A stretch of 64,000 nucleotides of DNA from the NCBI GenBank assembly GCA_029263175.1, contig JAJCXZ010000032.1, positions 53,913-117,912 on the forward strand. Reading direction: 5' to 3'. A program made the position numbers and the translations under genes. The notes under the pieces are model-generated. The model worked only from the letters and a program-made list of their open reading frames with translations. It was not told the DNA's origin and did no database searches. The first letter of the stretch is position 1. The number at the start of each line of letters is the position of its first letter. Positions 33,166 to 43,130 of this stretch are shown one piece after another. The stretch is from Acidimicrobiales bacterium. Its GTDB lineage: Bacteria; Actinomycetota; Acidimicrobiia; Acidimicrobiales; Aldehydirespiratoraceae.

Positions 33166-35598
33166 CTATGCCCGCATTCCCGATCCGGCTGGGTCGAACG
33201 GGACGCCCGTGAGCAGGCGGGCGGCGTGGCGCTCGCCGACAAGGGGGATCTCGTAGTTGGCGTCGTCGGCGATATCCGGTGAGTCGACGTAGGCGAGCGC
33301 CAGACTCTGGTCGGTACGGTGGCCATAGCCGCCGGACGTGACGAAGCCGACCTTCCGATCATCGAGATAGATCGGCTCGAATCCGGTCGCATCACGCCCG
33401 TCGGCATCGACCGAGAGCAGCACCAGTTGGCTCGCCGGTCCGGTGTCGCGATCGGTGAGGGCCGCGTCTCGACCGATGAACCCGGACTTGTCGTACTGCA
33501 CAAACCGGGTCATCTCGTTCTGCGACGGCGTGTAGTCGGGGCTGAACTCCCGTCCCCAAATCCCAAAGGCCTTCTCGAGCCGCATGCTGAGCAGGCCGAC
33601 GACGCCCACATTGCGAATGCCGATGTCGGCGCCGGCCTCGTGGAGCTGGGTGTAGACGTGGCGCATGTAGGTGGTGGGCATCCAGATCTCGTAGCCGAGC
33701 TCGCCGGTCAGCGACACCCGGTCGACCCGGCACGGGGCGAGGCCCACATTGATCTCGGCCACGGACATGAACGGGAAAGCCTCGTTGCTGAGATCCGTTC
33801 GCGTGAGTCTCTGAAGGACTTCGCGAGACTTCGGGCCGGCGAGACCCAGTCCCATCCACTGGTCGGTCACATTCGCAACAGTGACGCCGTCGGCCGGTAG
33901 GTATCGATGGAACCAGCGCATGTGCCATTCCTGAATTGGGCCCGAACCGGTCATGACAAAGCGCTCAGCGTCATCCTTGTCGGGCCCCGACAGGCAGAAA
34001 AGCGTGAAGTCGCCGATGATCTTGGCCCGCTCCGACAACATGACAGCGAGGCGGCTACGGCCGGCGGTCGGGATCTTTGTGGCGAGCAGTCGGTCGAGCC
34101 AGCCCCGAGCACCGGGGCCGCTGATCTCGAACTTCGAGTACGAGCTGGTGTCGACGATTCCGGCGCCGTTGGTCGCCGCGGCGACTTCCTCGGCCGCCGC
34201 GCCAAAGCTGTTCGGACGGTAGAACGTCGGGATGTCCTCGGGTATGTCGTCCTCCCGGGCGAACCACATGGGCACTTCGAGCGGTGTGATGGCGGAAAAG
34301 ACCGCGCCGGCTTCTTTCTGAAGGTCGTAGATCGGGGTAGTGCGAGCCGGCCGACCCGCCGGCCAGGACTCGTTGGGGAACGCCACGTTGAAGCGCCGCT
34401 CATAGAACTGGGACGAGGTTTCGAGCGTGTAGGCCTCGTTGGCGAACGAGCCGAAGCGGGCAGGGTCCATCGAGAAGGTGTCTTCCTCGCTCTCGCCGTC
34501 GATGATCCATTGGGCCAACGCGAGCGCGACACCGCCCGACTGGCTGAATCCCGCCATACAGCCACAGGCGAGCCAGTAGTTGGGAACCCCACGGATTGGA
34601 CCCATGAGCGGGTTGCCGTCCGGTGTGAACGTGAACGGGCCGTTGATGGCGTTCTTGATGCCGACTTCTTGCATCATCGGGAATCGTTCGAAGCCCCGCT
34701 CCAGCGAGCCGGCGATATGTTCGAGTCTCGGCTCGAGTAGCTGCGATCCGAAGCTCCAGGGGGTCCCATCGAGCGACCAGGGGATCGGGTTTGGCTCATA
34801 GACGCCGAAGAGCAGCCCGCCGACTTCTTGACGTACGTAGATGCCGCCGTCGAGGTCGACGGTGAGTAGTGACTCCTCGTCCTGGGCCATCACCGCGGGG
34901 ATCTGCTCGGTCACGAGGTAGTGATGCTCGTAGGGGATGAGGGGCAGGCCGAGGCCGGCCATCTGCCCGACCTCGCGAGCCCACAAGCCCGCGGCATTGA
35001 TCACATGCTCGGTGTTGATCGTGCCCTTCTCGGTGATGACATCCCAGGTGTTGTCGTCGCGCTGGTCGAGCGCGGTGACCAGTGTCTCCTGGTAGATCTC
35101 GGCTCCACCGATCCTCGCCGCTTTCGCGTAAGCGTGGGTTGCGCCATACGGATCGAGATAGCCATCGGCCGGATCAATCAGTGCGCCGATCAGTTGGGTG
35201 TGGTCGGTCAGGCGGCTGTACTTCGGGATCTCGGACGCATCGACGAGCCACGATTCGATACCGAGCGTGGTGTTGAGCTCGTCGACGATCTTCAGGAAGT
35301 CCCAACGCTCTGGTGTGGCCGCCGTGGTGCACGTGCCGATCCGGTGCATGCCGATGTCCTGGCCGCTGATATCGGCGACCTCGTCGTAGGTCTGGATGCT
35401 GTAGGCCTGCAACCGAGCCATGTTGACCGAGCCGTTGAGCGAGTGGAATCCAGCTGCCGCATGCCAGGTGGAGCCCGCGGTCAGTTGCTTGCGCTCAACG
35501 AGGACGACATCTTTCCATCCGAGCTTGGTCAGGTGATAGAGGACAGCCACCCCGACGATTCCGCCTCCGATGACGACAGCTTTGGCTTCGTTCTTCAC
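33166..35598 (-). CDS. Sarcosine/dimethylglycine dehydrogenase-like flavoprotein with GcvT domain (copy 1)
   Basis: 810 residues from the GTG at 35598 (GGGAG 6 nt upstream; another GTG precedes it by 3 nt). N-terminal D-amino-acid-oxidase fold with AVVIGGGIVGVAVLYHLTKLG and H46 in GSTWHAAAG, the position of the covalent FAD link. The C-terminal half (about 430-810) is a folate-binding GcvT-like module. Family enzymes demethylate N-methylated glycines and pass the one-carbon unit to tetrahydrofolate. A paralogue is encoded on the other side of a LysR gene. Confidence 0.9.
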   Translation of the reverse strand: MKNEAKAVVIGGGIVGVAVLYHLTKLGWKDVVLVERKQLTAGSTWHAAAGFHSLNGSVNMARLQAYSIQTYDEVADISGQDIGMHRIGTCTTAATPERWDFLKIVDELNTTLGIESWLVDASEIPKYSRLTDHTQLIGALIDPADGYLDPYGATHAYAKAARIGGAEIYQETLVTALDQRDDNTWDVITEKGTINTEHVINAAGLWAREVGQMAGLGLPLIPYEHHYLVTEQIPAVMAQDEESLLTVDLDGGIYVRQEVGGLLFGVYEPNPIPWSLDGTPWSFGSQLLEPRLEHIAGSLERGFERFPMMQEVGIKNAINGPFTFTPDGNPLMGPIRGVPNYWLACGCMAGFSQSGGVALALAQWIIDGESEEDTFSMDPARFGSFANEAYTLETSSQFYERRFNVAFPNESWPAGRPARTTPIYDLQKEAGAVFSAITPLEVPMWFAREDDIPEDIPTFYRPNSFGAAAEEVAAATNGAGIVDTSSYSKFEISGPGARGWLDRLLATKIPTAGRSRLAVMLSERAKIIGDFTLFCLSGPDKDDAERFVMTGSGPIQEWHMRWFHRYLPADGVTVANVTDQWMGLGLAGPKSREVLQRLTRTDLSNEAFPFMSVAEINVGLAPCRVDRVSLTGELGYEIWMPTTYMRHVYTQLHEAGADIGIRNVGVVGLLSMRLEKAFGIWGREFSPDYTPSQNEMTRFVQYDKSGFIGRDAALTDRDTGPASQLVLLSVDADGRDATGFEPIYLDDRKVGFVTSGGYGHRTDQSLALAYVDSPDIADDANYEIPLVGERHAARLLTGVPFDPAGSGMRA

Positions 35599-35661
35599 CA
35601 CAATCTCCCACTGACTCGACAGAGGTCTCACCGCTGGCCGGGTGACCCGAGTGGACACTAC

Positions 35662-36585
35662 TCAGCCCTCGTTGAACGACGCTGATGAGCCGACGATCTC
35701 GGTCTGCAATCGGTCGAGGATCGCCAGGTGGCGGTCGTCGGCCCGCCCGAGCCGCCAGCACACATGGTGCCCACCATGGCGACGTTGCACGATCGGGCCG
35801 ACCGGAACCAAAAGGCCCCGCTCCACCATGTCGCTCAGGAGATGCTGCCAGCCGAGTGCGATCCCGTTGCCGGCGAGGGCTTCCTGGATGACGGTGGGGT
35901 AGGCGTTGTAAACCAACCTCGGCTTGGGCGGGGTGAGCGCGCTGCCCGCTTCGGCGAACCATTCTTTCCAGGTCATGTTCGGGCGTCCGACGTCGTCGAT
36001 GTGCAACAGGTTGTTGGTCGCCAGTTCGCCCGGAGTCGTCTCAGGGCCAAGGCCCAGCTCGGCGGCGAGGCTCGGCGCCGCGAACGGTCGCACCGCTTCG
36101 CGGAACAGCATCGTCGATTCCCAGCCGGCCCAGTTTCCGCTACCGGGCACGATGGCCATGTCCCACTCACTCGAGTCGAGTTCGGCGCTTCGTTCGAAGA
36201 TCCGGAGCCGGATCTCCGCGCCGGCCGCCGTCTCCAGGTGGTCGAGGAGGGGAACTACCCAGGTAGTCGCCATAGCCGGTTGCACTGCGAAAACGAACGC
36301 TCCGGGCTGGTCATCGAAATCGGCGAGCGTCCTCTCCAGCGCGGAGAAGGCGGAGGTGGTCGCCGCGGCCAGGCTTTGCCCCTTGCTGGTGAGCACGAAC
36401 GATCGGCCCGATCGCTCGAACAGTTCGATGCCGAGCTCCTTTGCGAGCGCGGCCATATGGCGCGACACCGCCGGTTGGCTGATCTCCAGTTCGCGAGCCG
36501 CAGAAGTGAAGTCGCCGGCCGACGCCACCGCGTCGAACACGGCGAGGCGGTGCAGCTGTGGAACGAGGCGGAGAAGTGGGCGCAT
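35662..36585 (-). CDS. LysR-family regulator (GcvA-like)
   Basis: 307 residues from the ATG at 36585. N-terminal winged helix: QLHRLAVFDAVASAGDFTSAARELEISQPAVSRHMAALAKELGIELFER, then a type-2 periplasmic-binding-like effector domain. It sits between two paralogous GcvT-type flavoproteins, divergent from the second. A 15-bp palindrome with T-N11-A lies 16 bp upstream of its start, so both genes are likely controlled from it. Confidence 0.93.
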   Translation of the reverse strand: MRPLLRLVPQLHRLAVFDAVASAGDFTSAARELEISQPAVSRHMAALAKELGIELFERSGRSFVLTSKGQSLAAATTSAFSALERTLADFDDQPGAFVFAVQPAMATTWVVPLLDHLETAAGAEIRLRIFERSAELDSSEWDMAIVPGSGNWAGWESTMLFREAVRPFAAPSLAAELGLGPETTPGELATNNLLHIDDVGRPNMTWKEWFAEAGSALTPPKPRLVYNAYPTVIQEALAGNGIALGWQHLLSDMVERGLLVPVGPIVQRRHGGHHVCWRLGRADDRHLAILDRLQTEIVGSSASFNEG

Positions 36586-36600
36586 CCGCCAACCATACAC

Positions 36601-36615
36601 ATAACGTGTGGTTAT
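36601..36615. promoter_or_regulatory. LysR-type operator
   Basis: ATAACGTGTGGTTAT has perfect 5-nt arms around 5 nt and the T-N11-A form of LysR boxes. It lies in the gap between the LysR gene and the divergent flavoprotein gene, 16 bp and 57 bp from their starts. A weaker AACCATACAC/GTGTGGTT repeat overlaps it. Confidence 0.6.
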
Positions 36616-36672
36616 GGATGATGTGCACCTTTGGGCATTGTGCCAGTGCAGCTCGAGGCGCAGGATTGCTCC

Positions 36673-39129
36673 ATGAACGCTGTCACATATGAGAACTTCC
36701 CGACACGATCCCGGGTGGTGGTGATCGGCGGCGGCGTCGGTGGTGCGAGCACCTTCTATCACTTGACCACGCATGGGTGGAATGACGTCGTTCTGATCGA
36801 ACGAGATGAATGGGCCTCGGGCACGACCTGGCACTCCGCGGGTCAGGTGACCCAGTTCGGCACCGTCCAGACCATGGTCGGGTTGAAGAAGTACTCGTGC
36901 GAGTTGTACGCCCGCTTGGCGGCGGACCCGGACCGCCCGATCACCTACCGCAGCCACGATGGCGGCATTCGGCTGGGCTATACCGAGCAGGACCGCGATG
37001 GTTACGCTCACTTCGCGGGCATGGCCCGAGGGATGGGCGTCGACTTCGAGGTGATCTCACCCTGCGAGATGGCGGAAGCGCATCCGCTGCTCGACGTCAC
37101 CGGCCTCACCTGTGGACTGTGGGATCCCGTCGATGGCGACATCGACCCGACCGGCCTCACCGTGGGACTGATTCACGCCGGCCGCAAGAACGGCGGCGAG
37201 GCCTACCGGTTCACCGACTGTGTCGGCCTGACCCAGACAGATGATGGGTGGATCGTTCACACAAATCGTGGCGACATCGAATGCGAAAGCGTCGTCAACG
37301 CGGCGGGATATCGGGTCCATCAGGTCGGGAACTTCTTCGGGCTCGAATCAGCTGTGTCGTCGATGGAACATCAGTTCTTCCTGACCGAGGAGCTGCCCGA
37401 ACTCGAGGAGCTGGGACGACGAGTACCACTCATCCGTGACCCCGGCGACGACTTCTACAGCCGACAGGAGCACCACGGCTTGCTCGTGGGTATCTACGAA
37501 CAGGGCTGCAAGACCTGGGGACGCGAGAACATCCCGGTCGACTTCGCCAACAAGCTCGAGCCGCCGGATCTCGACCGGCTCGAGGACAACATGATGCGGG
37601 TCTTCGACCGACTGCCGATCTTGCAGACCGCCGGCATATCCTCGGTGGTGAACGGGCCGATCACGTATTCGGGAGATGGTGTTCCCCTGGTTGGCCGGCT
37701 TCCCGGTCGCCGCAACGCCTACTGCATGCTCGGTCTGCGAGCGGGTGTGGGCGAGGGCGGTGGCCTGGGCAAGGTGCTCGCCGAGATAATCGTCGATGGA
37801 CAGTCCGAGTGGGACACCTGGGTCCTTGACCCTCGCCGCTTCACACAGCACGCCGACGAGGCGTTTGCGTCGAAGAAGGCGGTGGAGGAGTACCAGCGGG
37901 AGTTCGTGTTTGATCATCCCGACGAACACCGCCCGGCCGGTCGCAACGCCAAGATCACGCCGCTCACCGAGGTGCTCCGTGCACAGGGCGCAGAGTTCGG
38001 GGTTATCAACGGCTGGGAGCGCAGCCTCTACTTCCACCCCGCCGAGAACGATTTCGAACACGTCCCATCGTTTCGCTTCTCGACCTACCACGACCAGGTC
38101 GGACGTGAGGCCAAAGCCGTTCGCGACAACGTCGGCGTGGTCGAGATCAGCGGCTTCACCCGCTTCCTGATCGAGGGCGAAGGCGCTGTCGAGTGGTTCG
38201 CCGGTCTCTCCGCAGGCCGTATGCCCTCTGTGGGGCGCAGCTCCCTCGCCTATGTGAGCGATGCGCAGGGCCGATTCCTGTCGGAGTTCACCATGTCGCG
38301 GCTGACCGACAACAGCTTCTGGCTCACGAGCGCGGCTGCTGCGGAGTGGCACGACCTCGACGTGCTCACCGACGCCAACCCGCCCGAGACTGTGATCATC
38401 ACGAACCTCACCCACGATCACAACGCGATCATGGTGGCGGGCCCGAACTCTCGCGCCGTACTGTCGAGGATCACCGACGCACCGCTCGATAATGCGGCGT
38501 TCCCGTGGCTCGGCGTGCGCGTCATCGAGATCGTCGGGTACGAGATCGTCGCGCTTCGGGTGAGCTTCACCGGCGAGCTGGGATGGGAGCTCCACATGCC
38601 CATGGAGGCCTCCGTGCCCGTATGGGAGGCGATTCACACCGCAGGCGCCGATTTCGGCATTGTCGACTTCGGCCTCCTCGCCACCGAGTCGATGCGGATC
38701 GAGAAGAACTACCCGGCCTGGAAGAGCGACCTCCACACGGAGTTCACGGTGCTCGAGGCAGGTCTCGATCGCTTTGTGAATCTGGACAAGGAGTTCCAAG
38801 GACGTGACGCCATCGCCGCCCAACGAGATGCCGGCCACCGGCGGAAGTTCGTGGCCATGGAGCTCGACAACGACGTCGCCTCGGCACACATGGGCGACCC
38901 GATCTATGCCGGCGACGACCTGATCGGCGTGGTCACCAGTGCGGCCTACGGGCACTCCATGGGAGTCAACATCGCCATGGGGTACGTGGATCCCGCCTGG
39001 TCCGACGTTGGGACGGATTTGAGTGTCGAGGTGATCGGTGAACGTTGCGGCGCTACGGTCCGCGCCGAGCCGATGTTCGACCCTGAGCATCGTCGTCCGC
39101 GAACCGACGCAGGCGACGCCGGGCTCTAG
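36673..39129 (+). CDS. Sarcosine/dimethylglycine dehydrogenase-like flavoprotein with GcvT domain (copy 2)
   Basis: 818 residues from the ATG at 36673; the longer frame would begin inside the promoter. FAD motif RVVVIGGGVGGASTFYHLTTHG and H54 in GTTWHSAGQ as the covalent flavin site; FAD-fold end near ITYSGDGVPLVGRLPGRRNAY. The second half is GcvT-like (LYFHPAENDFEHVPSFR, then FTGELGWELHMPMEASVPVWEAI). It is clearly related to copy 1 but diverged, so a different methylated amine is likely. It starts a plus-strand series that continues with a decarboxylase and the HisD-DegT fusion. Confidence 0.9.
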   Translation: MNAVTYENFPTRSRVVVIGGGVGGASTFYHLTTHGWNDVVLIERDEWASGTTWHSAGQVTQFGTVQTMVGLKKYSCELYARLAADPDRPITYRSHDGGIRLGYTEQDRDGYAHFAGMARGMGVDFEVISPCEMAEAHPLLDVTGLTCGLWDPVDGDIDPTGLTVGLIHAGRKNGGEAYRFTDCVGLTQTDDGWIVHTNRGDIECESVVNAAGYRVHQVGNFFGLESAVSSMEHQFFLTEELPELEELGRRVPLIRDPGDDFYSRQEHHGLLVGIYEQGCKTWGRENIPVDFANKLEPPDLDRLEDNMMRVFDRLPILQTAGISSVVNGPITYSGDGVPLVGRLPGRRNAYCMLGLRAGVGEGGGLGKVLAEIIVDGQSEWDTWVLDPRRFTQHADEAFASKKAVEEYQREFVFDHPDEHRPAGRNAKITPLTEVLRAQGAEFGVINGWERSLYFHPAENDFEHVPSFRFSTYHDQVGREAKAVRDNVGVVEISGFTRFLIEGEGAVEWFAGLSAGRMPSVGRSSLAYVSDAQGRFLSEFTMSRLTDNSFWLTSAAAAEWHDLDVLTDANPPETVIITNLTHDHNAIMVAGPNSRAVLSRITDAPLDNAAFPWLGVRVIEIVGYEIVALRVSFTGELGWELHMPMEASVPVWEAIHTAGADFGIVDFGLLATESMRIEKNYPAWKSDLHTEFTVLEAGLDRFVNLDKEFQGRDAIAAQRDAGHRRKFVAMELDNDVASAHMGDPIYAGDDLIGVVTSAAYGHSMGVNIAMGYVDPAWSDVGTDLSVEVIGERCGATVRAEPMFDPEHRRPRTDAGDAGL

Positions 39130-39137
39130 GAGCATCG

Positions 39138-40637
39138 ATGGCCAACTCACTCGAAGCGCGGATCGCCGAGCGAGCGCTCGCGTACGTCGTCGAGTCGCCC
39201 ACGGGAGCCGATCCGGTCATCGAGCTTGCGTCACCCGACGAACTGCAGGCGGTCTTTGCTTCCGCGGTGGCGCTTGGCTTCGACGAGGCCGCGCCCGCTC
39301 ACGATGACGATGCCATTGTGAGCGCCGTCGACTCGGTCATCGAGTACTCCGTCCATACGAGCCACCCCCGGTTCGTGAACCAGAACTTCGCCGGTGCTGA
39401 CCCGCTTGCCGTTGTGGGCGATTGGCTGGGCGCGGCGCTCAACACAACGGGTGCGACCTTTGAGGCCGCGCCCGTCTTCACCCTCATGGAGAGCGCGGTC
39501 CTCTCCAAGCTCGGCCGCATCGCCGGCTATCTCGACTCGTCAGCCGCGCGGCTGCCGACACTCCCTCCCGGGCTGTTCTGCCCGGGCGGCTCGACGGCGA
39601 CGCTCTATGCCTTGCAGCTCGCTCGGCACCGGGCGCGGCCTGACGTCCGACGGACAGGCGCGACGGGGGAGCGGTTGACCCTGTTTGTGTCCGATGCCGG
39701 GCACTACGCCGCGTCGAAGTCGGCTGCGCTCCTTGGTCTCGGAACCGACGCCGTCATCAAGGTCGACTCGGACGAGAACGGTGCGATCGTTCCCCGAGCC
39801 CTCGACGACGCGGTGCACGCCTCTCTGGGGGCTGGCGAGGTGCCATTCGCCATCATCGGCACCGCAGGGACCACAGTCACATCCTCCTTCGATGACCTCA
39901 ACGCGCTCGCCGACATTGCCAACACCCACGGCCTCTGGCTTCACATCGACGGGTGCTATGGCGGCTCGGCCCTGTTCTCACCGACGCATCGTCAGCTGCT
40001 CGATGGGGTCGAGCGCTCTGATTCATTTGTATGGAACCTGCACAAGATGATGGGAATGACGCAGCAGTGCACGGCGTTGCTCGTGCGCGAACCCGCACTG
40101 CTGGCGCCCTGTTTCGCGCTCGGGGCCGACTACCTCTTCCAGCCCGACAAGCTCCACGCCGAGTACGACTCGGGTGACCGCACGTTCCAGTGCGCGCGAC
40201 GGATCGACGTGCTGAAGCTGTGGCTGGCGTGGAAGCACCACGGCGATACGGGCTTCGCGGCCCGCATCGACCATGCCGTTGAGATGGCCGAGCACGCCCG
40301 GCAACGGATCGCCGCGTCAGCCGGCGAGTTCGAGGAGGTGGCCGGGACCTTCACCAACGTCGTGTTCGGCTGGATCCCGCCGGCACGTCGACCACTGTCG
40401 CTCTCACCAGGCTCGATCGCCGGGCTGTCCCCCGAGATCCACGCCGAGCTCCACACGCTCGCCCCCCAGATCAAGGCCCGGATGCAGACGGAAGGCACCG
40501 CCATGGTCGGCTTCCAGCCGATCAACGGCCTGAATACTTTCCGTCTGCTGTTCATGAACCCAACTGTCGCAAAGACAGACGTCGATGCCCTGCTGGACCT
40601 CGTGTCCGGATATGGCCGCAGCATCTGCGAGAACTGA
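39138..40637 (+). CDS. Group II PLP decarboxylase, cysteine-sulfinate/glutamate decarboxylase-like
   Basis: 499 residues. PLP Lys K303 in VWNLHKMMGMTQQC; preceding WLHIDGCYGGSALFS holds the PLP Asp. The downstream block ADYLFQPDKLHAEYDSGD and TFQCARRIDVLKLWLAWKHHG closely matches the animal cysteine-sulfinate decarboxylase/GAD-like group, as does MVGFQPINGLNTFRLLF. Products could be hypotaurine, taurine, beta-alanine or GABA. It begins 8 nt after the flavoprotein stop. Confidence 0.88.
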   Translation: MANSLEARIAERALAYVVESPTGADPVIELASPDELQAVFASAVALGFDEAAPAHDDDAIVSAVDSVIEYSVHTSHPRFVNQNFAGADPLAVVGDWLGAALNTTGATFEAAPVFTLMESAVLSKLGRIAGYLDSSAARLPTLPPGLFCPGGSTATLYALQLARHRARPDVRRTGATGERLTLFVSDAGHYAASKSAALLGLGTDAVIKVDSDENGAIVPRALDDAVHASLGAGEVPFAIIGTAGTTVTSSFDDLNALADIANTHGLWLHIDGCYGGSALFSPTHRQLLDGVERSDSFVWNLHKMMGMTQQCTALLVREPALLAPCFALGADYLFQPDKLHAEYDSGDRTFQCARRIDVLKLWLAWKHHGDTGFAARIDHAVEMAEHARQRIAASAGEFEEVAGTFTNVVFGWIPPARRPLSLSPGSIAGLSPEIHAELHTLAPQIKARMQTEGTAMVGFQPINGLNTFRLLFMNPTVAKTDVDALLDLVSGYGRSICEN

Positions 40638-40650
40638 CGAGGTCGACGAC

Positions 40651-43107
40651 ATGGCGCACTCCTATCTCAAGCAACGAACGGCCAGTGCTGCCGCGGTCGA
40701 TCGAGACGTCGGCGCCAGGGTTCAGCAGTTGCTGACCGGCCTACGCGAGCGCGGTGAGGCCGAAGCCAGTTCGCTCGCTCTCGAGTTCGACGGGTGGGGC
40801 GGCCCGATCCTCGTCGACGAACAGGCGGTACGGGCTGCGAGGCGCGACCTCGCGCCGACGGCACTCGACGACATCGCCCAGGCCCATCGACACATCCGGT
40901 CGTTCGCTCGCGCTCAACGAGAGTCGCTCCAGCCGTTCGAGATCGAGGTCAGCCCCGGTCTTCGGGCGGGTCATCGCCTGGTGCCCGTCAACGTGTCGGG
41001 TTGCTACGTACCCGCAGGCCGATTCGCCCATATCGCGTCGGCGCTCATGAGCATCACGACATCGCGCGTTGCCGGGGTTGAAACGATCGTGGTGGCCTCC
41101 CCCGCCCGAGACGACCGCGGGGGAGTACACCCGGCGATCCTGGCGGCCGCCGACATCGCCGGCGCCGACATGATCCTCGGGCTTGGTGGCGTGCAGGGAG
41201 TTGCGGCGCTCGCGTTCGGACTCTTCACCGGGAAACCCGCTGACATCATCGTCGGCCCCGGTAACGCCTTCGTTGCCGAAGCCAAGCGGCAGCTATTCGG
41301 TGAGGTCGGTATCGACGTCATCGCCGGCCCGACCGAATCGATGATTGTCGCCGATACCACGGCCGACCCGCATCGGGTGGCCACCGACCTGGTGGGTCAA
41401 GCCGAACATGGTCCTGACTCGCCCGTTTGGCTGGTCACCACCTCGACCGAGTTGGCACGCGACGTCGCCCAACGGGTGCCCGACCTCGCCCGAGAACTCC
41501 CCGAGCCGGCCCGAACATCGGCGGTCACCGCATGGGAGCAGCACGGCGAGATCATCGTGGCCGACACCCGGGAGGAAGCGGCGGCGATCTGTGATGAGTA
41601 CGCGGCCGAACACCTCCAGGTGATGGCTGCGGACCTGCAGTGGTGGCACCGGCGCCTGACCAATTATGGATCGCTCTTCCTCGGGGAGGAAGCGACCGTC
41701 ACCTTCGGCGACAAGAGTGCGGGCCCCAACCACATTCTCCCGACTCGCCGAGCCGCCCGGTACACGGGCGGTCTCAATGTGCTCAAGTTCCTGAAGCAGC
41801 TCACCTATCAGGAACTCACGCCCGAGGCCGCGCAACGACAGGGGGAGTTGTCAGCACGCATTTCCCGCTACGAGGGTATGGAAGGCCATGCCCGATCGGC
41901 CGACCTTCGAGCCGCAGCAGTGGCACACCCTGCTGAGCCGGCGCTGGACCTCGACTTCACGGCCCAGGAGCCGTTACCCGCGGCCGCAGTCCGCCGAGTG
42001 AATGATCTCCTCGACTCAGGCAAGCTGTTCCGATACGGCGAGTTGGGCGCAGAGCAGATGGACGCCGCGCTTCTCGAAGAGGAGTTCGCGGCCCACGCCG
42101 GTCGACGTTTCTGTGTTGCCTTCAACAGCTGTGGAGCATCCCTCGCTGCCGCGCTGATCGCGGCGGGCGTCGAGCGCGACGACAAAGTGCTGATGAACGC
42201 GTTCACTCTCGCCCCCGTACCGGGGGCAATAGCGCACGCGGGTGCGGAGCCCGTCTTCGTCGACATCACGAACGACTTCCACATCGACCTTGCGGATCTT
42301 CGCCGGCAGCACGCAGCGTCAGGAGCCAAGTGGCTTCTTCTCTCGTACATGCGCGGGCACATCCCCGATCTCGACGATGTCATGGTGGTTTGCGGCGAGC
42401 TTGGAATCGCCGTGATCGAAGATTGCGCGCACACGATGGGCGCGGCGTGGAACGGTCGAGCAACCGGAACGTTCGGCATCGCCGGCTGCTTCAGCACGCA
42501 AACGTTCAAGCATGCGAACTCCGGCGAGGGTGGCCTGCTCGTCACCGATGATGAGGATCTCGCTGCACGCGCCATTCTTCTGTCTGGCTCATACACGCTC
42601 TACGGGCAACACGGAGCTCGACCCGGCGATGATGTTCTCGAACGACATCGCCTCACGACCCCCAACTTCTCGATGCGGATGAGCGCCCTGGCCGCGGCGC
42701 TGGTGCGGCCGCAGATAGAGCTGCTCCCCGAGCGCGCCGAGGTCTGGAACGCCCGGTACGCACAGTTGGCTGCGAGCCTCAGCCGGATCGAGGGCGTGCG
42801 TGTGCCCGAGCGGGATGAGCGTGAGCAGTACGTCGCATCATCGATCCAGTTCAACGTTGATTACCCTGACGTGGCCGCGTTCGTTGAGCGTGCCGCGGCA
42901 TCAGGCGTCGCTCTGAAGTGGTTCGGTGCCGAGCAGCCGAAGGGGTTCACCAGCCGTTTCGATCACTGGCGTTACGCTCCCGAGCAATCCGTGCCAAGAG
43001 CTGCCGTGGTTCTCGCGACCCTGATCGACATGCGAATCCCGCTGGCGATGACGTCGTCGCAGGCTGACCGGATCGCCGACGTCATTGCCGCGTCTTTGGC
43101 ACCCTGA
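40651..43107 (+). CDS. HisD-like dehydrogenase fused to a DegT/DnrJ/EryC1/StrS aminotransferase
   Basis: 818 residues from the ATG at 40651. Residues 1-425 are a histidinol-dehydrogenase homologue with zinc and catalytic motifs: AGPTESMIVADT, DLVGQAEHGPDS (Q250, H253), YAAEHLQVM, GDKSAGPNHILPTRRAARYTGG and EGMEGHARS. Residues 435-818 are a type-I PLP aminotransferase with K620 in FSTQTFKHANSGEGG and the DCAHTMGA motif. No stop separates them. HisD homologues also oxidise sulfopropanediol (HpsN-type), so the pair may turn an alcohol into an aldehyde/acid and an amine. The substrate is unknown. Confidence 0.9.
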   Translation: MAHSYLKQRTASAAAVDRDVGARVQQLLTGLRERGEAEASSLALEFDGWGGPILVDEQAVRAARRDLAPTALDDIAQAHRHIRSFARAQRESLQPFEIEVSPGLRAGHRLVPVNVSGCYVPAGRFAHIASALMSITTSRVAGVETIVVASPARDDRGGVHPAILAAADIAGADMILGLGGVQGVAALAFGLFTGKPADIIVGPGNAFVAEAKRQLFGEVGIDVIAGPTESMIVADTTADPHRVATDLVGQAEHGPDSPVWLVTTSTELARDVAQRVPDLARELPEPARTSAVTAWEQHGEIIVADTREEAAAICDEYAAEHLQVMAADLQWWHRRLTNYGSLFLGEEATVTFGDKSAGPNHILPTRRAARYTGGLNVLKFLKQLTYQELTPEAAQRQGELSARISRYEGMEGHARSADLRAAAVAHPAEPALDLDFTAQEPLPAAAVRRVNDLLDSGKLFRYGELGAEQMDAALLEEEFAAHAGRRFCVAFNSCGASLAAALIAAGVERDDKVLMNAFTLAPVPGAIAHAGAEPVFVDITNDFHIDLADLRRQHAASGAKWLLLSYMRGHIPDLDDVMVVCGELGIAVIEDCAHTMGAAWNGRATGTFGIAGCFSTQTFKHANSGEGGLLVTDDEDLAARAILLSGSYTLYGQHGARPGDDVLERHRLTTPNFSMRMSALAAALVRPQIELLPERAEVWNARYAQLAASLSRIEGVRVPERDEREQYVASSIQFNVDYPDVAAFVERAAASGVALKWFGAEQPKGFTSRFDHWRYAPEQSVPRAAVVLATLIDMRIPLAMTSSQADRIADVIAASLAP

Positions 43108-43130
43108 GCCCGACAGCAGGACCGTGGTTC

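Noticed and set aside
37348..39150. 600-codon minus-strand frame across flavoprotein copy 2
   Set aside because: Shadow of a conserved FAD/GcvT gene; no recognisable domains of its own.
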